Shown in pieces: positions 26,944 through 34,640 of a DNA stretch of 64,000 nt; position 1 is the first letter of the stretch, and each line of letters starts with the position of its first letter. Origin of the DNA: Candidatus Gastranaerophilales bacterium (GTDB taxonomy: Bacteria > Cyanobacteriota > Vampirovibrionia > Gastranaerophilales > Gastranaerophilaceae). Location of the stretch: contig CANPZP010000002.1 in NCBI GenBank assembly GCA_947589115.1, positions 29,471 to 93,470 of the forward strand. Reading direction: 5' to 3'. Under the pieces are notes generated by a model, which did no database searches, was not told the DNA's origin, and saw only the letters and a list, made by a program, of their open reading frames with translations. Position numbers and translations under genes: made by a program.

Positions 26944-27573
26944 TTATACCAAGTTTTGTTTAACTAATTCTTTCCTTATTTTATTTAATCCGGATTGAAT
27001 TATTCTTGATATCCTCGAAGGAGAAAGATTAAATTCATCGGATATTTCTCTTAATTTCTTATCTTGGAAAAACTTATATTCAATAAGTTCTCTTTCTCTT
27101 GGCGGCAAGTTTTTAATAGCAGTTTTAATATGTTCGCTTAATTCCGCAAAAATAATTTTTTCTTCGGGATTACGTTTTAAATCTTTTATTTGGGTAGGAT
27201 TATCTCCTTCAGCCATTTCATCCACGGATAAAATGGTTCTATAAACCGCTTCTCTTATATTGTATTGGTTTTCTTCATCAAGTATAATGTTATTTTCTTT
27301 TTGATTTTTTAATACATACCACTTATATCTGCGCCTTATTTCATTTCTGATTGCCCATTTTATAGCTGTTGACAGGTATGAACGATTATATTTGTCTGGC
27401 GGATTATTAGCACAAAGTTTATGAATTACTTGTGTGCCTATGTTTATCAACTCCGAAAAATCAATTAAATGTTTAAGTGATAATTTTTTATACTCTACTT
27501 TTGCCAGAGTATCTATTAACTCTTGATAATCCCTAATATTAAATTTTTGAATTACTTTGTTATTTGAATCCAT
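26944..27573 (-). CDS. alternative sigma-70 family factor
   Basis: 209 residues. Region 2 is seen as LIDFSELINIGTQVIHKL and YLSTAIKWAIRNEIRRR. Region 4 is LPPRERELIEYKFFQDKKL and the helix-turn-helix LREISDEFNLSPSRISRI. Region 3 is short or degenerate. It resembles the sigma-28/SigF-type group more than ECF factors, but the regulon is unknown. The start lacks a Shine-Dalgarno and has TAGTCT seven bases upstream. It heads the minus-strand run of phosphate and lipid A genes, with a weak hairpin between. Confidence 0.85.
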   Translation of the reverse strand: MDSNNKVIQKFNIRDYQELIDTLAKVEYKKLSLKHLIDFSELINIGTQVIHKLCANNPPDKYNRSYLSTAIKWAIRNEIRRRYKWYVLKNQKENNIILDEENQYNIREAVYRTILSVDEMAEGDNPTQIKDLKRNPEEKIIFAELSEHIKTAIKNLPPRERELIEYKFFQDKKLREISDEFNLSPSRISRIIQSGLNKIRKELVKQNLV

Positions 27574-27843
27574 CTTCTTTAGACTAGCCTGTTACATGTT
27601 TTATTTTACATTAAATATAAAAATATTGTATTAGTTATTCAAAAATTATATAGAAAATTTAATATGTAAACTTATGTTACGCCCAATTTTTTTGTTTAAA
27701 ACAGTTGATTTTACGGTATTTTTTAAATTAAATAAATACAGAGGCAAAAAAAATTTAGCAATTTTTAAAAATTACAGGCATTCATGAAAGTGTAGTGTAA
27801 TATTAAGTCTAAATATTAAGTTAGTTATAATAAGGAGTAAGAA

Positions 27844-29058
27844 ATGATACAAGCGCCACAGACACAATATATGCCGCAAACGAATACTCAAGTATATAAT
27901 CAGCCGCAAGGATATCAAATACCGATGCAGAATGTACCGCAACCACAATCTCAAGGTGTTATATATAATTATCCTGCTTCAAGCAGCTATAGTCCGGTAA
28001 AAGGTTATGGCGCAGATAAATCACAATTTAACGGAGTTAATATAGAAATATTAAATCCTCAAGGTGTAGGCGGTGTTCCTCAGGTTCAAAATCCCGTACA
28101 ATATACAATGCCGGCACAATTTGTTCCTGTTCAACAGCCGATTGTAATGCCTCAGGCACCGACAGCTCAACCTCTGCCAATGGCTCCGGCTGATGCTCAG
28201 CAAATTCCCGCACCTCAAATTCAACAAGCTCCCGTTGTAAATCAGGAAGTACCTCCGGCAGCAGCACCTACGGTAGAACCGCAGCAGGCTCCCGACCCTT
28301 CTGTTTCTCCGGAAGCTTTCGCAGGTAAGTTAAAAACTAATGATTTAGATGCTCAAAAAACTGCGATTGAAGATCTTGCTAAATTAGTTAAAGAAGATGA
28401 AACGGCAGGTCCTTTATTATTAGATACTCAAGTATTTGATGCTTTAACCGATATCGTTAATGCTGATACTTCTCAACTTGAAGGTCCTTCTCAGGAAGTA
28501 ACGGAATTGAGAAATAAACCTCAAGAACAATTAACGGAAGAAGAAAAGACTAAGGCTTTAACTCCTTCGGAACTCGAAAAAGCCGAAATGAATAAACAAT
28601 ATGCATTATATACAATAGCTTATATGCAGGAAAGATTAAATAACGAACTTGAAAAGAGAAACGGTACGGCGCTTGAATTAAAAGACCTTCCTTGCATTGA
28701 ATCCGTAATTGATGCAGCTAAATCAAATCAAAATCCGACCGTAAGAACAGGTGCAATAGCAGCATTATCTTATATCGCAAGACCTGAATATGCTCAAGAT
28801 CTTAATACAATCTTTGAATTAGCTAAATCAGATGAAGATGAAAGAGTAAAACAAGAAGCTGAAAACGCTATCCAAAATCTTCCTCAAGCAGCTGAAGCAC
28901 AACCCGCTGATGCTCAGGCAGCCGATGAAAATAAACCGGCTGATGAAGCAAAAGAAGCTGATGCAAAAGAAACTGATGCAAAAGAAACTGATGCAAAAGA
29001 AGCTGATGCTAAATCAGATGAAAAAGCTGAAGATAAAAAAGCTGAAGAAAAGAAATAA
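27844..29058 (+). CDS. Pro/Gln-rich protein with HEAT-like core and KEADA repeats
   Basis: 404 residues. Not a recognised family. Residues 1-150 are rich in Pro, Gln and Ala (PQTQYMPQTNTQVYNQ and similar) with a lineage-style FNGVNIEILNP near residue 61. Residues about 155-345 are helical with HEAT/ARM-like pairs (NPTVRTGAIAALSYIA, DERVKQEAENAIQNL). The last 50 are Ala/Lys/Asp/Glu repeats. No signal peptide or membrane span. A scaffold or binding role is only a guess. AAGGAGTAAGAA precedes the ATG. The 270 bp upstream (27574-27843) hold no other gene that I see. Confidence 0.75.
   Translation: MIQAPQTQYMPQTNTQVYNQPQGYQIPMQNVPQPQSQGVIYNYPASSSYSPVKGYGADKSQFNGVNIEILNPQGVGGVPQVQNPVQYTMPAQFVPVQQPIVMPQAPTAQPLPMAPADAQQIPAPQIQQAPVVNQEVPPAAAPTVEPQQAPDPSVSPEAFAGKLKTNDLDAQKTAIEDLAKLVKEDETAGPLLLDTQVFDALTDIVNADTSQLEGPSQEVTELRNKPQEQLTEEEKTKALTPSELEKAEMNKQYALYTIAYMQERLNNELEKRNGTALELKDLPCIESVIDAAKSNQNPTVRTGAIAALSYIARPEYAQDLNTIFELAKSDEDERVKQEAENAIQNLPQAAEAQPADAQAADENKPADEAKEADAKETDAKETDAKEADAKSDEKAEDKKAEEKK
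28951..29010 (+). repeat. 15-bp tandem repeat, four copies, in coding sequence
   Basis: Unit AAAGAAGCTGATGCA or AAAGAAACTGATGCA, encoding KEADA/KETDA, four times in direct tandem within the C-terminus of the Pro/Gln-rich protein. Copy number could vary without shifting the frame. Confidence 0.88.
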
Positions 29059-29074
29059 TTTTAAACTAAATAAT

Positions 29075-29110
29075 AAAAAAGAAGCTGATAAAAAATCAGC
29101 TTCTTTTTTT
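29075..29110. terminator. bidirectional terminator between two convergent genes
   Basis: 15-bp stem (29075-29089 with 29095-29109), AAAAA loop, A run before and T run after. Confidence 0.9.
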
Positions 29111-31266
29111 TATATTTTTTGAAGTCCCGCAACCATTGGGTCCAGTATTCTTCTTCCGACATTTTCAAATTCTATCTGGCAAAACAATATTTTATTGCTG
29201 TAATTTGTAAAACCTTCAATAATTCCTTTCCCGTGTTTTGGATGATAAACAGTATCTCCTATTTTAAAAGGAATTTCATTGGGATTTATTCCTGAGGGTT
29301 TATCTGTTTCATATACCGGTATATTTTTATTTTTGTTAATGTTTGGCATCTCCTTTGCTTTTTCAGGTTGCGGCGGAGCTATTTGCCGTATTTGTTCCGG
29401 TTCTTTTTTTACCATGCTTTTATTAATATTATCAGGCTTTATGAGTTCTTCTTTTTTTGTATTCTCAATAATATTATTTTCTTTTATCGCTTCTTCTTTT
29501 TTTTCTGTATTCTCAATAATATTATCTTGCTTTGTCGGTTCTTTTTCTTTTTCCGCTTCAAATTTATTGTTGTTTTCGTTTTCTTTTTCTTTTTCTTTTT
29601 CTTTTTCTTTTTCTTTGTTTTCTTTGTTTATGACAGCTTGTGTTTGTTCCGACAATTCATTATTCTCTGCTTCTTTTATATTTTGATTAATTATTTCGTC
29701 TTGAGCTTCAGTTAAATCTTCAAGTGAGTCGGTATCTATATCAATAATTCCATCCACGGTTTGCGGTCTTGATTCTATTCTTTTCTCCAGTGAATTATTA
29801 TCGGATGGCGGAGTATTATCGGTTGATTCTTCCGTATCAACTAATATATCATCAATAATATCATCTATATTTTCGGGATTGAATAGTCCGTACTGTTCAT
29901 TATTTTCTCTATTTATTTCAATTCCGCCGTTTTCATTGAGTTCGTCAAGAAAATCCAAATCGGATTCGGTTATTTCTTCTCTGTCCTCTTCAAGCTCAAT
30001 TATATTATCTTCATATGTTTGTGAATTATTCGTATTCTTTGTTTCTTCATTGGAATTTATTAACTCTAATCCTACCGTAAGCGGAATATATAAAGTGGAT
30101 TGACCGTATAAAATATATTCATTTTCTTTTAATTTCTTGAGCAGATTTATGAAAGGTTCATCTGTTTTTTCAATTTCGGCAGGCTTAAATAATATACGAT
30201 TATTGCATGCACTTTTTAAATTTATTATATTATTTGAACTGTAAGAAGCTGCAAATACGGGGATTATATCATTTAAATTATATACCGTATTAATTACCTT
30301 CTTATCTGCATTAATATAGTCAAAATCGGCAAATAAATAACATTGTTCTTTCGCTATGGCGGTGACTGTTTGAAGTATAAAGCTGAACCATTTTTCTTCT
30401 AATGCCGAGGCATCAATAATGACAATATTATTTTCCCGTATAGCATTATTTAAGACTTCAAAACTGTCTTTATCTTCGGCAAATATGCCGTCTTGGGCAT
30501 ATAGCCATAATTTATTTCTTAACAGCATAAGTCCTGAGGACGGATTTTGCAAAAGTTCATCTTCCACAACATTTTTAAACATTGTAAACGGGAGAAAATT
30601 ATCCTCAAGTGTTTTCAGGTATTCTCTTAATTCTAAAATTATGCTTTGTATTAATGTTTTATCCTCTAACGGACAATCATTCAGGTCACAATCATATATA
30701 GTATTAAACGCATTAATATTTAACGGCAGTTTTATATCATTTCCGATTTTTATATGTTTTGCATTTGTTAATGATTTATAACTTCCGTCAAAATCAAGTA
30801 TAATAATTTTTTTATTTATTTTTATCAACTCTGAAATAATATTATTAATAATAACGAAAGTATTATCTTTTTTTTCGGATTGAATAATGAGTTTATCATC
30901 AATAAAATCTATTGGAACTTTAACTTTACATTCTTCATGCGAGGATAGAGTTCCAAAATATATGTTATGTTCGCTCCCTTTGATAAGCTCTAAAATTTCT
31001 TCCGGATTAATATATAAAATATTTGATTCTTTAGAAGGTATGGCTCCTGAAAAATATCCGAGATTTTCATCTTTATCAATTGTTAATATAAGTTTTGCCG
31101 ATGCGGTATTTTTTGATGGAGTATCAGATGTTGCTATATCAAGAATCTGCGCAATAATTTTACTGTTTGTATCTTCTATTAAAAGAAAATCTGAAGGTAA
31201 TAAATGATTTTCATCGGGATTATAAATTATTTTTGCAATATCATTTTTTACTTCAAAAATTTGCAT
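29110..31266 (-). CDS. HerA-like protein without Walker A, with a PcrA/CarD-type C-terminal domain
   Basis: 718 residues. Residues 1-60 resemble the HAS-barrel of HerA/DUF87 proteins. The next 350 follow the HerA fold (KIIILDFDGSY, IVIIDASALEE, YLFADFDYI), but the place of the Walker A loop reads SEKKDNTF, so no P-loop remains. About 430-660 are acidic and then KE-rich linker, with a hexanucleotide repeat. The last 54 (FKIGDTVYHPKHGKGIIEG to the end, LDPMVAGLQKI) match the Tudor-like tail of PcrA/UvrD and the CarD/Mfd RNA-polymerase-binding fold. Function unknown: possibly a non-hydrolysing DNA or RNA polymerase binding protein. A TTG at 31278 is in frame, but ATG 31266 behind TTGAGG is preferred. 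Confidence 0.7.
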   Translation of the reverse strand: MQIFEVKNDIAKIIYNPDENHLLPSDFLLIEDTNSKIIAQILDIATSDTPSKNTASAKLILTIDKDENLGYFSGAIPSKESNILYINPEEILELIKGSEHNIYFGTLSSHEECKVKVPIDFIDDKLIIQSEKKDNTFVIINNIISELIKINKKIIILDFDGSYKSLTNAKHIKIGNDIKLPLNINAFNTIYDCDLNDCPLEDKTLIQSIILELREYLKTLEDNFLPFTMFKNVVEDELLQNPSSGLMLLRNKLWLYAQDGIFAEDKDSFEVLNNAIRENNIVIIDASALEEKWFSFILQTVTAIAKEQCYLFADFDYINADKKVINTVYNLNDIIPVFAASYSSNNIINLKSACNNRILFKPAEIEKTDEPFINLLKKLKENEYILYGQSTLYIPLTVGLELINSNEETKNTNNSQTYEDNIIELEEDREEITESDLDFLDELNENGGIEINRENNEQYGLFNPENIDDIIDDILVDTEESTDNTPPSDNNSLEKRIESRPQTVDGIIDIDTDSLEDLTEAQDEIINQNIKEAENNELSEQTQAVINKENKEKEKEKEKEKENENNNKFEAEKEKEPTKQDNIIENTEKKEEAIKENNIIENTKKEELIKPDNINKSMVKKEPEQIRQIAPPQPEKAKEMPNINKNKNIPVYETDKPSGINPNEIPFKIGDTVYHPKHGKGIIEGFTNYSNKILFCQIEFENVGRRILDPMVAGLQKI
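29583..29616 (-). repeat. hexanucleotide tandem repeat in coding sequence
   Basis: About five and a half copies of CTTTTT (plus strand), encoding alternating Lys-Glu in the linker of the HerA-like protein. It is in frame, so changes in copy number would alter linker length only. Confidence 0.85.
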
Positions 31267-31450
31267 TATAAACCTCAATTAATAGTGTTAACCATAAGTA
31301 TTTAATCCGAAAATTAAAGCTTAATTCATATAGCTTTTCTATTTTATCGAATAAACTCAAAATAATTATACAACATTAAACATAATATACAAATCATACG
31401 CAAAAAGTAGAATATGACTAAATCATGTATTTTTGAAGTAAAATGGGTTT

Positions 31451-32458
31451 ATGAAAAATGATTATAAACCTGCAAAATTAATTGAATATAAAAGAGGTTC
31501 TTTAACGGAACATGAACATTGGGGTTTTATTGTCCATATAAATAAAAACGGAATAATAAACAAAATAGGAGAGGATAATAATTATAAATTTTATCACCGT
31601 TCTTGTATGAAACCGTTGCAAGCTTCCGTTATGACAGATTTGGGACTGGATGATAAATACGGATTTACATTGGAGGAAACGGCTCTTTTTTGCGCATCAC
31701 ATACCGGAGAGTTAGTACATCAGGAAAAAATAAATTCCGCATTAAAAAAAATAAATATGACGGAAAAAAATTTATTGTGTCCTCCTATTTTACCCTTAAG
31801 CAAGGAGGAAAATGAAAGATTAATAAGGCAAAATCTTTCCGCTTCCAAAATTCATAATAATTGTTCGGGTAAACATACGTTAATGCTTGCCGTATGTCTT
31901 TATAAAGGATTTCCTTTGGATAATTATACGGATATAAATCATCCTTTAACTGATTTTATTGTAAATAAAGTGTGTGATTTATGTGAAGTAAGCCCAAATG
32001 AAGTAATAATTAATAAAGACGGATGTACGCTTCCTGTAATTGCTACATCTCTTGAATCATTGGCAAAAGGTTATTTAAATTTATTTACGGATAAAAAATA
32101 TAAAAAAATAAAAGATGCATTCAGGAGTTATCCTTATTTGATAGGGGGAAAGAACAGATTAGATTCCGATATAATGATAAATTGTGATAATTTGGCTGTG
32201 AAGGTGGGAGCATCCGGACTGTGTGTTGCGGTTAATCTTGAAAAAGAAGAGGCAATTGCGGTAAAAATGTCTGATGCAGATACCGAGGCAAGGGCTTATT
32301 GTGTAATTAATGCTTTAATGCAATTAAAATGGCCGGAACCGTTTAGAACTTTTTCCGACCGAATTAAAAAAATATACAAGGAAGAAATCTTATCCCAAGG
32401 AGGAGATGTACTTGGAAAAATATCTCCATGCTTTTCATTATGCAAAAGTTTTAAATGA
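31451..32458 (+). CDS. asparaginase, type II (Asparaginase_II family)
   Basis: 335 residues of the Asparaginase_II family (PF06089), related to thermophile/Rhizobium-type L-asparaginases. Seen: HRSCMKPLQASV, FCASHTGELVHQEKI, HNNCSGKHTLMLAVC and INKDGCTLPVIATSL. It would hydrolyse asparagine to aspartate and ammonia in the cytoplasm. No Shine-Dalgarno: TAAAAT (31439-31444) ends six bases before ATG 31451, which suggests a leaderless transcript. It overlaps the convergent gene by 21 bp, with no terminator between. Confidence 0.87.
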   Translation: MKNDYKPAKLIEYKRGSLTEHEHWGFIVHINKNGIINKIGEDNNYKFYHRSCMKPLQASVMTDLGLDDKYGFTLEETALFCASHTGELVHQEKINSALKKINMTEKNLLCPPILPLSKEENERLIRQNLSASKIHNNCSGKHTLMLAVCLYKGFPLDNYTDINHPLTDFIVNKVCDLCEVSPNEVIINKDGCTLPVIATSLESLAKGYLNLFTDKKYKKIKDAFRSYPYLIGGKNRLDSDIMINCDNLAVKVGASGLCVAVNLEKEEAIAVKMSDADTEARAYCVINALMQLKWPEPFRTFSDRIKKIYKEEILSQGGDVLGKISPCFSLCKSFK

Positions 32459-33310
32459 ACTTTCAACGTTTTTATCAATAATTTCTTTAACGGAATCTAA
32501 TTCTTTTTCTACCGCATTTTCTTCCGTTTGAACTTGTTCAAGTCTTAATTCAAGCATTTTATCTTTTCTTTGAAGTTCAATAGTAGCAGCTTCATATTTA
32601 GCTTCGGCAGCAGCATCATCGGAAGTATCATTTACTTCGGAAATAGCTGTTGAACCTTGCCATAAGAAATTATCCCATCCTTCATCTTTTAAAGGAGTAG
32701 CTTGTTGAAGCAGCCATTCTCCCGATGTTAACATCTGTTGTAAGTATTCGGGATTTTTACAATTTTCATCAAATAAATAATGTTGATTTGATTCACTTTT
32801 TAAATAGCTGTATTTATCTTCATTAAACGAAATTGTAATGTTTTCATTTTTAAACTTCTGTACTAATTCGTTTAAACTCATTTTTGAATATTTTGCTATG
32901 TCATTATCGGAAATGCTTGCATCATTTTTCAAAACTTTATTTACAAATTCTTCAGCAGATGAGAAAACTTCATTAACATCGTTTCCGTCTGCATCTTTGT
33001 ATGAAGCATTGATTGAAGAAGATTGTGATGGAACAACTATATTTCCGTTAACATCTACAATTCTCATACATAAACCGGTATCGGGGTTGGGGTCTGTAAT
33101 AACATCGTAGTTTAATTGCTGGCGAGTACCGTCTTGTAATCTGTATTCCATTTTTGTATTGCTGAGTGCTTTAGTATAATCTTCCGCAACGGTTTGAGTT
33201 TCACGAGCTAAAGCAAGTCTTTGTTGAGAGATTTGTTGTCCTTCATAAACCAAATCACTCATTCTTGCTGTTAAACATAAATAACGTCCTTGTGAAGCTG
33301 CTAATCCCAT
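32438..33310 (-). CDS. MGLAASQ-type protein of unknown function
   Basis: 290 residues beginning MGLAASQGRYLCLTARMSDL, an opening I associate with proteins of Gastranaerophilales and some other groups, whose function I do not know. The N-terminal 60 residues and the C-terminal 60 (ELQRKDKMLELRLEQVQTEE) are long helices that may form coiled coils, with a mixed middle part. This layout recalls flagellar or secretion structural proteins, but no such genes are nearby. AAGGAG lies 15 bases before the ATG, rather far. No signal peptide. Confidence 0.7.
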   Translation of the reverse strand: MGLAASQGRYLCLTARMSDLVYEGQQISQQRLALARETQTVAEDYTKALSNTKMEYRLQDGTRQQLNYDVITDPNPDTGLCMRIVDVNGNIVVPSQSSSINASYKDADGNDVNEVFSSAEEFVNKVLKNDASISDNDIAKYSKMSLNELVQKFKNENITISFNEDKYSYLKSESNQHYLFDENCKNPEYLQQMLTSGEWLLQQATPLKDEGWDNFLWQGSTAISEVNDTSDDAAAEAKYEAATIELQRKDKMLELRLEQVQTEENAVEKELDSVKEIIDKNVESSFKTFA

Positions 33311-33417
33311 TGTCTTTTTTATTTACTCCTTGTATATTTCTAATTAATCATGTCGACATTTTTATCAATATACTTAAGTAAATCAAAAAGAAAATTTACA
33401 TTACTTTACAAAATTGT

Positions 33418-34413
33418 TTAATTTAAGTCCCATCTGCCGCAGGTACCGCCCCATCTGGCTATAATTTTGTCGGTTTTGTTATTTAAATCATATGAAGTAA
33501 TCTCTCCTTCAACAATAGAGATAATTTCACAGTTATTAGAACATCCGCTGCATTGATTTGTATAGGAGTTAAAATTAACATCTCCTATTTGAAATCCTTT
33601 AAATTTTGTTTCTTTATTATTAAACTGATGGTTTTCCAAAGCCAAAAGGGCTGCTCCTATAGCGCCCATAGTCTGATGATTATCCGGAACCGTTATTTCG
33701 GTATTTAAAGCCTCTTCAAATGCTTTAACCATTCCAGAATTAGAAGCAACACCGCCTTGGAAAGTAACGATAGGTAGTAATTCTTTACCAAGCGCAAGAT
33801 TGCTTAAATAGTTTCTGACTAAGGCTTGGCAAAGTCCGTAGAGTAAGTCCTCAACAGGGTAGCCCAATTGCTGTTTATGAATAAGGTCACTTTCTGCAAA
33901 TACTCCGCATCTGCCTGCAATTCTTGCCGGAGATGAGGATTTTAAGGCTAATTCTCCAAAATTTTGAATAGGTACGTTAAGTCTTGATGCTTGTTGGTCA
34001 AGGAAACTGCCCGTTCCTGCCGCACATACCGTGTTCATGGCAAAATCGGTAACTATTCCGTCACGCAAAATTATTATTTTACTATCCTGCCCGCCTATTT
34101 CGAGGATTGTTTGAACCCCCGGGACATAAGTGCTTGCCGCTACGGCATGAGCGGTAATTTCATTTTTTATAATATCCGCTCCTACAAGTGCGCCCGCTAA
34201 ATTTCTGCCTGAACCCGTTGTTCCTACACCCATTATATTGTATTCTTCTTTTGCTTGTTTTATAAGATTTTTTAATGAACTTTGTACGGCAGCTACAGGC
34301 TTGCCTTCCGTTCTTGTCATATAACCGTCTATATATTTACCGTTTTCGTCAACTATTGCCGCTTTTGTCGTAACAGAGCCGACATCAATTCCTAAATATG
34401 AATTTAAACTCAT
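33418..34413 (-). CDS. acyl-CoA dehydratase activase (BadF/BcrA/HgdC ATPase family)
   Basis: 331 residues with the ASKHA fold: YLGIDVGSVTTKAAIVDE, TGSGRNLAG, LEIGGQDSKII. C130 (MNTVCAAGTG) and C169 (AGRCGVFAESD) are the two Cys that hold the [4Fe-4S] cluster at the dimer interface. The family uses ATP to drive an electron onto a 2-hydroxyacyl-CoA dehydratase or related reductase. A C-terminal extension has CSGCSNNC (C288-C295) and C325, as in the large fused activase-dehydratases. No dehydratase gene is in the window. GGAGAAAAAAG precedes the ATG. Confidence 0.9.
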   Translation of the reverse strand: MSLNSYLGIDVGSVTTKAAIVDENGKYIDGYMTRTEGKPVAAVQSSLKNLIKQAKEEYNIMGVGTTGSGRNLAGALVGADIIKNEITAHAVAASTYVPGVQTILEIGGQDSKIIILRDGIVTDFAMNTVCAAGTGSFLDQQASRLNVPIQNFGELALKSSSPARIAGRCGVFAESDLIHKQQLGYPVEDLLYGLCQALVRNYLSNLALGKELLPIVTFQGGVASNSGMVKAFEEALNTEITVPDNHQTMGAIGAALLALENHQFNNKETKFKGFQIGDVNFNSYTNQCSGCSNNCEIISIVEGEITSYDLNNKTDKIIARWGGTCGRWDLN

Positions 34414-34628
34414 CTTTTTTCTCCAATCACTCTACTATATTTTACTTAAAAAATATTTCTCTTTAAACAAGACTATGTAAATTTTGTAAAAATATTTATA
34501 AAAATAATAGAAAAAGTAACAACTTTAATTTATTTTTAATTTTATGTAAATTGTATGTAAGTTAAAATTTTATGAAATTAAAAGATTAACAAAGAAAATT
34601 CTTTTTAGTGTTTTAAGAAAGGTTTTTT

Positions 34629-34640
34629 ATGTTTAAATGA
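34629..34640 (+). other. four-codon leader ORF overlapping the next start
   Basis: ATG TTT AAA TGA. AAAGG ends six bases before its ATG, ideal spacing, and its TGA overlaps the ATG (34637) of the membrane protein gene. Translation of the main gene may depend on reinitiation. Confidence 0.35.

Noticed and set aside
27820..27840. TATAAT just before AAGGAG of the Pro/Gln-rich gene as a promoter
   Set aside because: A start seven bases later would fall within or beyond the Shine-Dalgarno, leaving it untranscribed. The real promoter is probably further upstream.
28951..29010. Tandem repeats as a CRISPR array
   Set aside because: Units are contiguous 15-mers without spacers and are in frame in a protein.
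29279..29715. Phe/Ser-rich frames on the plus strand
   Set aside because: They are the opposite-strand shadow of the Lys/Glu-rich linker of the HerA-like protein.
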